From contig JAJLRJ010000003.1 of NCBI GenBank assembly GCA_024195265.1, positions 29,562,158 to 29,626,157 of the forward strand: a stretch of 64,000 bases of DNA. The letters run 5' to 3'. Shown here one piece after another: positions 34,607 through 49,382 of this stretch. The notes beneath the pieces are model-generated. The model was given only the letters and a program-made list of their open reading frames with translations. It searched no databases and was not told the DNA's origin. The translations under genes and the position numbers were made by a program. This DNA comes from Dendrophyllia cribrosa (Eukaryota; Cnidaria; Anthozoa; Scleractinia; Dendrophylliidae). Every line of letters begins with the position of its first letter. Within the stretch, counting starts at the first letter, position 1.

Positions 34607-34885
34607 CTATTATTAATATTATTATTATTATTATTATTATTTGATTTTCAGAAATCTGAAAATGCAATTATACTTTACATTAACTTTGTACTATCTTCTT
34701 TTTTAGTCTTTTATTGATATATTTTTCATATACATGTAGGTATACATACATTTTAAAGGCTTTGTAAAGGAATTTATTGTAAACTTATAAATTGTGTTTT
34801 ATAATAATAATAAATAACACAACCACTTTATTATCATTTAACAATTAAAATAACTATTTACAATACATTAAAAATTGAAGTTCTC

Positions 34886-34917
<32 letters not shown>

Positions 34918-34920
<3 letters not shown>

Positions 34921-35052
34921 GATTCTCTCCAGTTGCCGGGTGTTCTACTGGGTAATGTTTATTGTGTCTCAGCCACTCCCTGTAGCTTAGAGACAACACT
35001 TTCCGCAACAAGTGCGCAGTTCCAAGAATGGCCGATATTTGTACCCTTCCAA
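34918..35052 (-). pseudogene. Second LINE ORF C-terminal fragment
   Basis: The minus strand encodes QISAILGTAHLLRKVLSLSY followed by REWLRHNKHYPVEHPATG, then runs into a TAA array at 34886-34918. The block is homologous to the end of the fragment at 34211-34606. Only the last 45 or so codons survive. Confidence 0.5.
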
Positions 35053-35221
35053 GAAAGTTATTATTATTGAATAATAATTATTAATTAATAATAATAATTA
35101 TTATTATTATTATTATTTTAATTACTATTATTATCAATAACGATTTGTTCAAGCATAAGCAAGCAAAAACATTATGACATGACGACAACGTCGGTTTTTA
35201 TCGTTTGTTTTTGCTTGTTTA

Positions 35222-35255
<34 letters not shown>

Positions 35256-35260
35256 GTTAC

Positions 35261-35932
35261 TTTTTTTGTTACTTTTATTTTTTTTTTCCAGCTTACTTAG
35301 GCATTTCTTTTGAATCTCTCGTTCTTCGGAAATCATTCCTTTTTCTGTTCCAGGTAAGTTTAGGTTTCAAACACACCTCTTGAGTTGTTTAGGCAAAATA
35401 ATTGCTGCGGAACGAGCGCAGCGAGTGAGCAGCAACATAATCACGATTTAAGAGAAATATATGAGAAAAAAATATAAGCTAGGAAAAATCTCGAATTGAT
35501 CGCTTTTTACCAGAATTCACTGCGCCACGAACACATTTCGGGCCAGAATGCACTGCGCCACGAACAATAGCCTCGCTTGCTGCTTCAAGCTGTTGGCTGC
35601 GAGATTTGTAATATTTTGGTCCAACATGTCCCAGTCGAAATCGAAACTGAAGTGTCGAAGACTACCGCGAGTTGAGCGAGGACTGTGAGGCATGGTGATA
35701 GGACCGTTGGATAGCAAAGATTTTCGAAGATTATACGGAATAAAAGACAAATTTATTTTGATCTGAATCACTCTGACAGCGGTTGACGGAGACTGGATTG
35801 AGCTGAGCGCGTGGGGACGCGAAACCTGAGCTGAGCGCGTGGAGACGCGAACACGATACGGCTAGCTAGTAACACAACATATTAACCTAAATTTTCACAC
35901 CTCCCTCGTGGTGAACGCGTCCTTTGCTCAAC
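35261..35932. other. Spacer before the DIRS element
   Basis: No gene is supported. GCGCGTGGrGACGCGAA occurs twice at about 35806-35850 as a short tandem repeat. Confidence 0.4.
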
Positions 35933-36605
35933 ATTCTATTCTCTTTCACTACGTTCAGCCGAATAGAATACATGTCTATGACATGCTCAAGGAAAACAAT
36001 TGTATAGGGAGAGGCCGACCAGCCGTACAAGCTTTATTTGATTTCATACAATTTTTCATTTTACAATAAGTAGCATACACACTGCGTAAAACAATAACAC
36101 TATAATTTACTATACAACACTATTATTAAGACACAGTGCTCACGTGGCTCAACATCTGTTATTGGTAAATATAGTAGCTAAAGCGACTACACGCCGGACG
36201 CGAAAAACCGGACGATGCCCGGAAACATGTTCTCCAACCCAAGTGCGTGTAGTCAAATAACTTCCCTGGAGGTTAAGGAAGAGCTACATAAAGGTATAAA
36301 ATGATTGATTGATTGAAAATATAATGGTAGCGGGGGGCGGGTGGGAAGTGAGCTTGTAACTGGTGGCGTCAATGAATGAACCTCGTGGAAACGAGCAATA
36401 TATCTAACTCCAATTCCCAAAGGGGAATTGAGAACAACATTGCCATGCTGCAATGTCAAGAAATACGATTCTATTCTCTTTAACTACGTTCAGCCGAATA
36501 GAATACATGTCTATGACATGCTCAAGGAAAACAATTGTATAGGGAGAGGCCGACCAGCCGTACAAGCTCAAACCACAAAGCGAAAGGGAGGGGAAACAAA
36601 GAAAA

Positions 36606-37550
36606 TTAAATACCTAAATTAAGAGTAACGTCCAACTGATTTTTTAAATTATACCTACAATATAAATCTTTTGAACTATCGGAGGCCCAACGACCATGAT
36701 GCCTAATTTTACAGTCAGACACATTATTATTAGCCGCTGCAGAAGCACCCCCTATGCGAAAACTGTGTAGATTGATGTAAGTAGTGTCAACGCCAGCTAA
36801 TTTCAGTTTTGACAAAATAACTTCTCTGCAACGGGTTTGAGAAAGAGACTGATCCCCTCGACATTTATAAATCCCCTTAGATTTGTAGTACTGCATCCTA
36901 GGGAAAATAAAATCGTCGCGATGCTCGTCAACCTGACACATCGCCTTGAATCTAACAAGACATTGATAAGGACATGTTGATCTCCCCGATTTTGCCACAA
37001 TAATAGTCTTTCCACGACCAGACTGATCGGTTTTACTTTGGGGAATGTAAAGAGAAAAATAACAATCGAAAAATGTGACAAAGGACCATTTCAAAGCAAT
37101 GATTTCGTCGAAACGAAGGAAAGCAGCAAAAGCCAATAAGGCCATAGCAACGTCCCTCAAGTCTAAAAGAGAAGCATTTTCATGGCCAAATGCAGCGACT
37201 AAAAGTTTAAAATCGTCAACTGTAACAGGTTCCCTGATCCTTTTAAGACCTTTGGAAGCCGATCGGCAGGCACCGTCGAAAACGTGAGGAACAAAAGACG
37301 AATCACACGGATTTCTGACCCCGTAAAGGTCATGAAAATGTTTAAAGGCGTAGAAAGCGTTACGAATAGTGCTTTGGGTTTTCCCACACTGAACCAGATG
37401 AACCAGGTAAATGGCTACGTAAATATCCTCTGCTGGGAAAAATGTTACTTCACCGAAGGATGCGGCCCAGCTTTTCCACTTTTGAAAGGCGTACATGTAG
37501 GAACGAGACGTTGAAGGGGCTCTGGAATTGTGTAAGGTTCGTTGGACCAA
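36606..37550 (-). CDS. DIRS tyrosine recombinase
   Basis: This 314-residue frame replaces the integrase of LTR elements by cutting and rejoining DNA through a tyrosine. The N-terminal SAM-like region (about 5-100, SRSYMYAFQKWKSW) precedes the catalytic domain. R146 (FLRFDE), K173 (QSKTDQ), H262 and R265 (LHSFRIGGAS), H285 (HHGRW) and Y297 or Y300 (KDLYCRY) form the expected R-K-H-R-H-Y set. No ATG opens the frame: it starts at a TTG, so the true start is upstream, spliced or lost. It is the last gene of the DIRS element, next to repeat B. Unlike gag and pol it has no visible frameshift in its core. The 480 bp between it and the RNase H remnant is non-coding. Confidence 0.85.
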   Translation of the reverse strand: MVQRTLHNSRAPSTSRSYMYAFQKWKSWAASFGEVTFFPAEDIYVAIYLVHLVQCGKTQSTIRNAFYAFKHFHDLYGVRNPCDSSFVPHVFDGACRSASKGLKRIREPVTVDDFKLLVAAFGHENASLLDLRDVAMALLAFAAFLRFDEIIALKWSFVTFFDCYFSLYIPQSKTDQSGRGKTIIVAKSGRSTCPYQCLVRFKAMCQVDEHRDDFIFPRMQYYKSKGIYKCRGDQSLSQTRCREVILSKLKLAGVDTTYINLHSFRIGGASAAANNNVSDCKIRHHGRWASDSSKDLYCRYNLKNQLDVTLNLGI

Positions 37551-38029
37551 CGTAACCCATATTCCTTAGACGGGGATCCCTGAGATCCGGAATTTTTTGT
37601 TGTGGACCATAAACCCAACCTGGAAAAACCCAAGAAAGGAATGAAACAAAAAGAAAAAGAAAAACTCGCGTAAATATGCAAAATAATACAAATGCAATAA
37701 TTTATTGATTTTAACGAAGGAAGATGCAATAGTAAACAAGCATAACTGAAGAAATATATGCATAACAAACCGATGAAATACTGATGTCACACTATAAAAT
37801 ACAATGAAAACCATACTGTAGGCATAAATCCAGCGTTACCAAAGAAATGTTGTCATTACTGGCACAGGGGTTACCAAACGTGGAATTTGGTAAAGTAACA
37901 CCTTGGAAACGGAATGTAAACATGCCATACTGTGGATATATCAATAAAGGAACAATCCTTGTCAAAACTTAAAACCGCAATAAAGGGACACTTTAATAAA
38001 CCCTGCCATACTGTGGGCAAATAGGCTAA

Positions 38030-38643
38030 TTAAGCCGCAGAAGCATCCAGACGGATGACCAAAACTGGAGATTTAAACTCTGTGGGTCCAAATATAGTGT
38101 TGGCAACAGAACCTTTAACAAAAATACCCCTGGAATTCTTAAATTCGACAACGTCAACCACAAAAGGACATGACCGACCATAAGGGAAAATAAATGGCCA
38201 AAAAGGTGACGACGGCCATTTGGGCACTACAAGAGTTCCCTTAGCCTTGCAACAATACAAATGAAAAAGAACCTTAGGGACAAGATAAACCGGTGGCACC
38301 AACCAATTGTTTTCGCCCGCCCAATTGGAACTGGAAGCATCAACGCCTTCACAACCAGGGCACCAAAACTTGGACTGAAAACGGTTACATTTATGATTCG
38401 TATTGTCGGCGAATCTATCGAAGGTAAACGGGCCCTGAAATGAATTTATAAAAACAAAATTCAGGGGAAACCCCCCAATCGTCATAATCAACAATTCTAC
38501 TAATGGAGTCAGCAATTTGATTATCGGTCCTAGGGATCCATTCGATCTCCAATTTAACCGCATTGGCAGCGCAAAAATGAAAATCTGTAAAGCGAGGGAA
38601 TGAAGCCTTAAACACGTACTACCCTTGTTGGTAATAATAGCAG
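38030..38643 (-). pseudogene. Distal RNase H and pol C-terminal part of the DIRS element
   Basis: The minus strand reads AAIITNKGSTCLRLHSLALQ at the 38.64-kb end, then in a second frame KLEIEWIPRTDNQIADSISR (the last catalytic aspartate region of RNase H). It then returns to the first frame with RFADNTNHKCNRFQSKFWC and VPPVYLVPKVLFHLYCCKA, a DIRS pol C-terminal module, ending in a stop at 38030. At least two frameshifts are visible. The proximal half of the same RNase H is at 51813-52022. The two halves are separated only by the CATT-flanked 13-kb insertion. Confidence 0.8.
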
Positions 38644-38860
38644 CATTAACGCGTTCCAAAATAAAATGGGTTTTTCCAAACTTGCTATTTTCCGTGGACT
38701 ACATGGATATTTCTCGGAGCCTGTTCTGTGTTCATTGTGGATCTTATATTCCCAACAACAACCAAACTAGTTCAGCAAAGAATGTCTTTATTTAACTAAC
38801 TAAATTTTACAGTCCGTGTGAAACGTGAATAACAGTTATGTATGTGCTGAACCAAAGCTG

Positions 38861-39742
38861 CAGAAATTCTGCACTTGGCAAATTAGTGAATTCAATTAGG
38901 ATGCAAAAATTCTGCATCTTGATCAATAGTTAAATATACTCAAATTCACTGCACTGAGCTAAGATGCAGAAATTCTGCGTTTTGTAAAATGAAGAAAAAT
39001 CAACCAATATCCACTGCACTGAGCTAAGACGCAGAAATTATGCATTTGGTAAAATGACTAAAAATCAGCCAATATCCACTGCACTGAGCTAAGATGCAGA
39101 AATTCTGCGTTTGGTAAAATGAATAAAAATCAGCCAAAATCCACTGCACTGAGCTAGGATGCAGAAATTCTGCATCTGGTAAAATGAATAAAAATCAGCC
39201 AAAATCCACTGCACTGAGCTGAGATGCAGAAATTCTGCGTTTGGTAAAATGAATAAAAATCAGCCAAAATCCACTGCACTGAGCTAAGATGCAGAAATTC
39301 TGCATTTGGTAAAATGAATAAAAATCAGCCAAAATCCACTGCACTGAGCTAGGATGCAGAAATTCTGCATCTGGTAAAATGAATAAAAATCAGCCAAAAT
39401 CCACTGCACTGAGCTGAGATGCAGAAATTCTGCGTTTGGTAAAATGAATAAAAATCAGCCAAAATCCACTGCACTGAGCTAGGATGCAGAAATTCTGCAT
39501 TTGGTAAAATGAATAAAAATCAGCCAAAATCCACTGCACTGAGCTGAGATGCAGAAATTCTGCGTTTGGTAAAATGAATAAAAATCAGCCAAAATCCACT
39601 GCACTGAGCTAGGATGCAGAAATTCTGCATTTGGTAAAATGAATAAAAATCAGCCAAAAGCCACTGCACTGAGCTAAGATGCAGAAATTATGCATTAGGT
39701 AAAATGAATAAGAAATCAGCCAAAAGCCACTGCACAAAACCA
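38861..39742. repeat. Left subterminal array, 65-bp palindrome-bearing units
   Basis: Twelve units start at 38963 and repeat every 65 bp (39028, 39093 and so on to 39678), with two diverged units before them. Each contains GATGCAGAAATTCTGC, a dyad centred on AATT, then GGTAAAATGAATAAAAATCA and CCACTGCACTGAGCT. Variants alternate GCGTTTGG with GCATCTGG, hinting at a higher-order 130- or 195-bp pattern. These are likely transposase-binding or structural repeats. Confidence 0.93.
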
Positions 39743-39936
39743 GCTACAGTAATTCACTTCTAATTCTAAAGGATTCAGAAATTCAGATGCCCAGTCAATG
39801 AACTGAACAAAACTGGCTATTCACATCTAATTCTAAAAGGATTCAGAATTTCTAATCCCCATGTCACTTCCATGTAACTGAACAAAAAAGGCTATTCTTA
39901 AAAACTTAAAGGATTCAGAATTTCTGACCTCATCAC
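39743..39936. repeat. Degenerate AAAGGATTCAGAATTTCT repeats
   Basis: Three or four loose copies of AAAGGATTCAGAAtTTCT with AACTGAACAAAA continue past the left array, and another lies at about 40230 beyond the nested TTAA element. They look like an older, decayed array of the 13-kb element. Confidence 0.5.
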
Positions 39937-40133
39937 TTAACCCTTTCACTCCCAGAGTCAATTATGGAGACTGTAGTGCAGTCCTAACTATTGAGTCTTT
40001 ACTTTTGCATGTACTTTTGTATCAGTACTTTTGCATGGTACAGTTACCATTTGTTTTTCAATATTTTACAACACAAAATTTGGGATTTTTATTGAATTTT
40101 GATATTTGACACTTTTGGGAGTTAAAGAGTTGA
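39937..40133. mobile_element. Degraded TTAA element nested in the 13-kb element
   Basis: The left end TTAACCCTTTCACTCCCA is clear. The right end TGGGAGTTAAAGAGTTGA is a mutated inverted copy. The repeat flanking it on both sides (AAAGGATTCAGAA) supports insertion into a pre-existing array. PiggyBac-like TTAA/CCC termini. Confidence 0.55.
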
Positions 40134-40928
40134 CTGAACAAAACCATGAGTGGAATTTGTGATCCTTTCAGTTTGATATCAACTTAAGCAGTTGAAAAAC
40201 AACCCGACAAAATTCAGGCTTCTAATTAATTCTGAAAAGGGATTCAGAATTTTAATTTTTGTTGCCCCCATCACTTAAACGAACAAGACTAATAGGAAGG
40301 TCCAGCCTGTTTCTGGATGTTTTCTTTGTATTGTGTTTTTCCTCTGATGTTCACAAGGAGATGCCACTGGTCGTACTTCTTTTGGCCTGGTCAACATATA
40401 TGTACTGTTATACATGTACATAAATGAATGATCTCATTTGTAGTTCTGCTAGTGATTCCATTTCCTGAAAATCAGATATAGTATTGACCTTTAAATTACT
40501 CAAATTTAGCATTTATTAATCAATAAAATTAATATTATATGTATAATATTTCATGACATTAAGTAGTGCAAAAACCCAAGGCTTCCCCAGCTCAACTGCC
40601 TTTTACAGAAACTCTCTATTTAACAACCTTGTTCCACCTACATGTACATGTAGGTCAACATACACAAATGTAACTTGAATTTTGTTTAATTTCTAAATGG
40701 TGCTCACCTTTACAATGTGCATTTGTGGGGGTACAGGTGTAGCTAAATCTGTAAACATTCAAAAAGAACTTTGGCTGTGTTCCAGAATAGAGCCAAAAAT
40801 CTGCAAAACAATAACATCATATACAACTTAGCTCAATGAAAATTTCTCTGCAAGCCCAAGTGCATGTAAATTCTGGCTTCTTTCAGACAACAAGACAGGT
40901 CTAATAGCCCTTACTAATAACACTAATA
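40134..40928. other. Non-coding body of the 13-kb element
   Basis: No ORF of interest. Three TACATGTA octamers lie at 40411, 40640 and 40646. Confidence 0.4.
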
Positions 40929-40936
40929 CATAAGGG

Positions 40937-41113
40937 CAGGGCTGTCATTAAAGGCCGGGGGCTGGGGATTTCCCCCGGCTTCTATGAGCATGAACCCCGG
41001 CTACTTTCATAGGAAACAAAAGAAAAATAAAACCCAAAGAACTTCCCTGCTGTTGAATTCCCAGCCTACTAATTGCATATACCTGGCAACTTGAAATCTT
41101 AGTGACAGCCCTG
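40937..41113. mobile_element. hAT-like MITE with perfect 8-bp target duplication
   Basis: The ends are CAGGGCTGTCATTAA and, reversed from the right, CAGGGCTGTCACTAA. CATAAGGG occurs immediately on both sides (40929-40936 and 41114-41121). CAGGG tips and 8-bp duplications are diagnostic of hAT elements. It is 177 bp and non-coding. Confidence 0.9.
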
Positions 41114-41121
41114 CATAAGGG

Positions 41122-41710
41122 TAATAAAAGAAAGCAAACAAGCTATTGACATTGATTTTATTGATACACAACATTTAGACAAAAATCTCAGAGCAGTTGG
41201 CAATAGACATCTGTCACTCTTATCTTACATGGGAGGAGAAAGGAAACCAATTTCATTTTTCACTGCTTGTTGATTTCTTTTTGGGCCTGAAAACTATATT
41301 ACAGATATTGCCCTCATCACTTTGCAGTTTGGTTTTTCGCTTGAAATTTAACATGGAATTCACTCGTCAGGCAGTGAATTTTTCTTTGATACAAGAAAGG
41401 TGTTGGGTTACAAGTTTCGGTTTTGAAAATAATAGGAAAGCTCTGCTTTGGACAGCATCTTTGTTTGTTTCTAAAGCAACCGGGGGACCGTTTCATCTCA
41501 GTGTATCATCAAAATTTCTTTCAATTAGGTCAGTACAGTATGCTTGTTCTCATTAACTTATTTGTTTGATTTAGACAATTGCTTTTTCTTAGCATGAAAT
41601 ATTGTTTTCTTTCTTTGACATTCATTCACAAGGCCAAAAAAGCTTTAGCTTTTAACACAAACTAGGCATAACATTTGATTTATCTATTTAGGAGAATATC
41701 TCAGTTATAT
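41122..41710. other. Non-coding body of the 13-kb element
   Basis: A 119-codon frame at 41197-41556 starts at TTG and has no recognisable motif; no splice sites support it. Confidence 0.35.
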
Positions 41711-41717
41711 AGTAGGG

Positions 41718-41990
41718 CATAGTTAATAGAACAAACTGGTTATGAAGCTCGTCAAATTTCAAAAAGAGTGTACAAAGCTGCTTTGTTTTATGTTGAACGA
41801 ACCGTGACCCTGCACATTGTTTTGTTTAACCTGTAAGCCCAAATGTTTCTACTGGTCAGTTGCTCATATGCATTTCAATACCTTTTGTGTTTTGTGCAGG
41901 GTCAAGGCAAACGAACAAAAGAAATGGAGAACAAAAACATATAACAAAGGACTGACTGAGTTTCATAACCAGTTTGTTCTATTAACTATG
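41718..41990. mobile_element. hAT-like MITE with AGTAGGG duplication
   Basis: CATAGTTAATAGAACAAACT at the left is matched by its reverse complement at the right; TIRs are about 36 bp. AGTAGGG flanks both sides (41711-41717 and 41991-41997). An inner inverted pair (TGACCCTGCAC/GTGCAGGGTCA) is present. It is 273 bp and non-coding. Confidence 0.8.
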
Positions 41991-42049
41991 AGTAGGGGAT
42001 TAAATGTCTTAATATTGGAGAGGAGTCTACATGTAAATTTCGAGTTCCA

Positions 42050-45213
<3,164 letters not shown>

Positions 45214-45235
45214 AGGCTATTTGTACCAATAATGC

Positions 45236-45379
45236 AAATGGAGCGATTTTAGAATACCCGTCCACTTATTTACATATCCCCAAACGTTTTAAAGAACGAA
45301 GCATATGAAAACAAAAGAACCATTCTTATTCAATGAGATGCAAATAAGTGGACGGGTATTCTACAGTTTAGCCCATTTG
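45236..45379. mobile_element. Inverted-repeat MITE, copy 1
   Basis: CAAATGG...TAGAATACCCGTCCACTTATT at the left is inverted at the right (AATAAGTGGACGGGTATTCTA...CCATTTG). A diverged second copy is at 47665-47776. Confidence 0.7.
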
Positions 45380-46146
45380 ACTGAACCTTCTTTTGCTGTG
45401 AGTGACAACACGTGTTTGAATGTTTGCTGTAGTGGTCTTCGCTTTTCTTAAAAACTCTTGAAAATTAATCACTTTACTTACATGAAACAACACTGCAAAG
45501 TTTCTTCTGGCTTCTAACGCTCCAAAAATGTAAAATACATTGCATTTATTTCCCGAAGCGACCATAAGTTCTTCGAGTTGACCGTTAAACGTTTCAACAG
45601 CCCGCCATGTTGGTTGTTGAGCAAGCTAGTTCCCAGGGAAGCCGTGAGTTCGGCACATGCGTATTGCGAGTTCTAACGTCACGTGGGGCTTTTGAGCCAA
45701 TGGGAAAGTGCGAGAATTTCAGTTTGACTTTCACGCGGGCAGAGTTCAATTTACGTTCTAACGTTTATGGCAAGAGGAGTTATACATGTAAAGAAGATGA
45801 ATTTTCTTGTGGCTTCCTTTTCTCCATGTGAAGTACTATTCCAGTCAAGTTCAAGGACGTTGTATGAGGAAAAGGTAAGCATTTATAGGGAAGCTTTGTA
45901 GGCGGTTTATAGCAGTGTTTGCACGAAGCACAGCCATGAGGTTTCTTTGCTTGTAAGCTTATACATGTATTTTCATTTTCGTAAGTTAGTCTTGAGAAAA
46001 CTTTGTCTTTTTACAAACATAGAGCTTAAAAGTTTAATATCTGAAGTTAGAAGTTGCGTGGGATTCTGGCAGGCTTCCTGAGAGGAATAGGGCACCACAG
46101 ATCAAGTAGCACGATAACATCTGTTCGCTTTCATGTTAGTTAAAAC
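45380..46146. other. CpG-containing stretch with possible divergent exon
   Basis: On the minus strand, an open segment before a donor-like CATGTAAGTAAAG (about 45480) includes GQLEELMVASGNKCNVFYIF and GALEARRNFAVLFH. On the plus strand, GCCATGTTGG near 45603 opens a 74-codon frame. The sequence around 45590-45700 is CpG-richer than its surroundings, as in a bidirectional promoter. This could be a captured host exon or chance. Confidence 0.3.
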
Positions 46147-46838
46147 TTAAGGTATTCGCATGTATTATCGGACACATTTACATCATCGCTTTTATCAAAG
46201 CGCTTGACAGACGAACAACCAAATTCTTCTTCCACCAAAAGCTTTATAGAGTTGTCTCGATAGTTTCATTCCAAAATTGTCTAGAAAGCGATATATCTCC
46301 GACAAAACTGATTACAAAATTATCCATGCCTTGATAGATTATCGGACACGCTGATTGATTATCGGACATGCAAATCCTATTGAAAATTTCCGCCAACAAT
46401 GTGCGTACGCAAGTCTTTATCACATCAGTGTATAGGCCGTCCGATCATCGATCACTGGCATACCCGAAAAGAAGTACCCCTAAACAGCGGTAAACTGCTC
46501 AGAAACGGTAGGTACATCATGTATGGGAAACAAAATGGAGGGGAAGTTTCCCACTCGATGGATTTCAGAACAATCTTTGCAGTTTTGCGTTCAACTTTTG
46601 GAGTTTTTTTCCTTGCGTAAGGGAAAAATGATTGGAAAATCAGAGCGCCATTATCGCTGCAGGTACGAGGAACAGTTTTATTTCCAAGATATTCAGATTT
46701 ACGACACAAGACTCGGTAGTTGAACAGATTAAACTTTATTCAGCTGATAGCACAGGCATTCCAGCATCTTTCTTTTTATTTTTGTGGGATTTTGGATATA
46801 TTTTCGTTAGCGTCCGATAATACATGCGAATACCTTAA
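46147..46838. mobile_element. TTAA-flanked MITE
   Basis: TTAAGGTATTCGCATGTATT at the left and its reverse complement at the right, both continuing ATCGGAC. Internal copies of ATTATCGGACA lie near 46340 and 46365. Total 692 bp. Frames inside show no transposase. Confidence 0.8.
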
Positions 46839-46845
46839 GTTATGT

Positions 46846-47547
46846 CAGGGCGTAACATGTCGATAATTTCGAAAGTCGATAAAAATCGATCGTTGTCGAT
46901 TTAATTCGATACTAATTAATCGACAGATATCGGACATCGATAAAAATCGATCATAAGATTTCTTGTGATTTTGATTTTGATCGATTTTCTATGTTACAAT
47001 TCGATTTTGATCGATTTTAATCGACAAGTATCAAAATATGAAGATGTATGGCAGGAGGCAAGACTGTACTGCAGTCGAACGCGGGCTAATGAAGCAACAA
47101 CAAACCACTTGGTTGCTCAGTTTTTTTTTTAACTTTATTGTCATACAGATTTACTTTAGAGCTGTTTACACTTATATAAAATGCTCTTCAAGCTACATGT
47201 ATTGATTATTGGTCTGGTTAATTTCGCAGCTGATTAAAAATCTTGTTAAAATCTTGTGATTATCGACTTTTATGAGGCGGTACGCACCTCTCGGAACGCC
47301 TCACAAGATTGGCTAAGAAAACAATAGAACAAACAACAGAACAATGGACCCTAGACCTAAAAACAATACAAGTGCGTGATAACCAGGTCCAATGAAATTA
47401 GAGGTTCTGAAGAGGTGCGTGGCTACTGACTTTTATCGACAAATTAAACTTGTGGATTTAAAATTATCGACAAATATCAAGTACTATCAACTTATCGACT
47501 ACATGTACGTTTTCGATGATCCATTTTGATTGACATGTTACACCCTG
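46846..47547. mobile_element. hAT-like non-autonomous element rich in ATCGAT words
   Basis: It begins CAGGGCGTAACATGTC and ends with the inverted GACATGTTACACCCTG. GTTATGT occurs directly on both sides, consistent with a hAT duplication of 7-8 bp. The left and right thirds contain many TCGATAAAAATCGAT and CGATTTTGATCGATTTT repeats. It lies 8 bp from the TTAA element to its left. Confidence 0.8.
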
Positions 47548-47664
47548 GTTATGTTGACCACTTTTAAACACCCTTCTTCAGCAGGGTTGATATATACATG
47601 TAAGAATGACCCACTCATTTTTTTTTTTGTATTTTAATACAAAATTGCAATTTAAGAGCTTGGA

Positions 47665-47776
47665 GAGATTTCAGAATACCCAGCAACTTATTTACATATT
47701 GCTAAACAGTAAATGTTTAAAAGGATCCATTGTTATTCAAAATAGGTGGCAGGGTATTCTTTAGTTTAGCCTTATT
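47665..47776. mobile_element. Inverted-repeat MITE, copy 2
   Basis: CAGAATACCCAGCAACTTATT at the left and AATAGGTGGCAGGGTATTCT at the right match the family at 45236-45379, with more substitutions. Confidence 0.6.
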
Positions 47777-48059
47777 TACCAGTTAATCGTATCAAAAACA
47801 AAATTCTCGATTGTGATTGGTCATCCGCCTGCCTATTTCTTACGTATTTACAACTTTTTGTAATTGGATAGCTGTAATTGGACACCTATGTTGCATGTGC
47901 GTCAATCAGTTGCACTTAAATGGGTTCCTTTTGCTGTTTTCCTCTTACTTTCCAACTGATAAAAAATATCCTGCATGTTTTGAGTGCAAAAAAGTCCACA
48001 GGGTTTTAATTTCAAATTTTGTTATTGATGCGATTAATTAATAATTGAACTTAGTATGG

Positions 48060-48156
48060 TTCAATTCAGGGGTAATCGTGCTTGCAATTTCAAATCGTCC
48101 TTGTGCTACCTGCTTGTCCGATTTGAAATTACTTGCCCGGTTACTTCCTGAATTGT
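48060..48156. repeat. Imperfect 97-bp hairpin repeat
   Basis: TCAATTCAGGGGTAATCGTG plus ATTTCAAATCG at the left, inverted at the right as CGATTTGAAATTACTTGCCC and TCCTGAATTG. Confidence 0.6.
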
Positions 48157-48914
48157 ACTCCACTCAGTCCAATTACTAGTTGCTCACATGCAACAATTTG
48201 TTGCAGTTTTTGGTTTGTATTTTTAACCAAAAGAACATTGTTTTAAAACAGATTTGTTGTAATTAAATTTCACAGTGAGCCGACCCGACCCGAGCTGAGA
48301 TGCAGAACAGCTGCACCATTCAGTTTTTGTACACAGATCGTGAAATTTTTTAGTTATTGTTCTTAGAGAATAGCACTGCATACTATTACTAAAAATAGAT
48401 CAACCCCCACATGTATGCAACTCGGACAAAGTTTGCTGTCAGCTAAAAGGCTTCGTATGAGCGGGATGTGTTTTGGATCTGAAAAATCAGTGAAATCAGC
48501 AGTAAACATGATTTGAACATTTTTAGGGCTTCGAATATAATAAATACAAGGAAATGTTACATCAGGGAGCGAAAAACTGATTCTGTAATGTAGATTTTGG
48601 CTTCAAATTTAATAAATTATGTGACGAGGCTGCACAGTGAAATCCGATCATCGGACTTCCAATCTATAAGCTCTCATGCGATAAGGCTGAAAACATTTCA
48701 CGACTTGTACCCAAGATGTGTGCATGAAAAATATGCATGGATACATGTAGGTTCCAAATGATCCAGAATATACATGTAGTGTATGTATTTGATACAAATA
48801 CTGTTTATCGACCCCCATTCATACAAGCAAAGCAGAACAAAAGGTCTTAAAGATGACAACACAAATTTGTTTTTGAACAAAAATCCTGTCTTTGAGTGCA
48901 TGTATATTTAGCAA

Positions 48915-49185
48915 ATTTCCACCGGTTTTCCGTGGTGTGGACTCTTATTTACCACGATTTACATCGTCACATGGTCAAAATTTGCTGCTGACTCACTCGT
49001 GAGTCCACACCACGGAAGAAAGGTGGAAATCTGTTTTTTCACCACAATATTTAGAAAAAAAGACAAGGAAAAATCGAAGTTTCGTTACAAAATGTGATGC
49101 ATTGCGTAATGTTAGTGTCAGCACTGTTGTCTGCACTCTCATTTACCACCCGCATTGACCAATCAGATTGCAATTGTCTGAGTCA
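48915..49185. mobile_element. Palindromic MITE, second member of the 28697 family
   Basis: ATTTCCACC...CCGTGGTGTGGACTC is inverted at 49003-49030. The interior shares ATGGTCAAAATTTG and GTGAGTCCAC with 28697-28881. The downstream TGTTGTCTGCACTCTCATT and ACCAATCAGATTGCAA match the tail beyond that element. Confidence 0.65.
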
Positions 49186-49382
49186 CAATGGGGGGTCAAA
49201 AGTATTTCATCTCAAGTCATTAGTGTGCAGTGCTACATGTATTACTCTAGATAGGCTTTTGTTTAAATGAATTTTAAAATAAGTGTAAGGTGCAGTGGAT
49301 TTTAGACAATGTGCCCTATAAAAATGTAATTATTATTATTATTATTACTAATACATGAATTAATTTAGCAGCAAATAATTGT

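Larger units (their letters stand above)
33997..35260. repeat. Nest of LINE tails separated by TTA microsatellites
   Basis: TTA/TAA arrays occur at about 34025-34055, 34160-34210, 34607-34640, 34886-34918, 35056-35116 and 35223-35256. Between them lie two plus-strand copies of the tail also seen at 26590 (34060-34140 and 34640-34812), two minus-strand LINE C-terminal fragments (separate entries) and a TTTTTATCGTTTGTTTTTGC tail at about 35185. This looks like repeated insertion of tail-bearing retroelements into each other's microsatellites. Confidence 0.65.
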
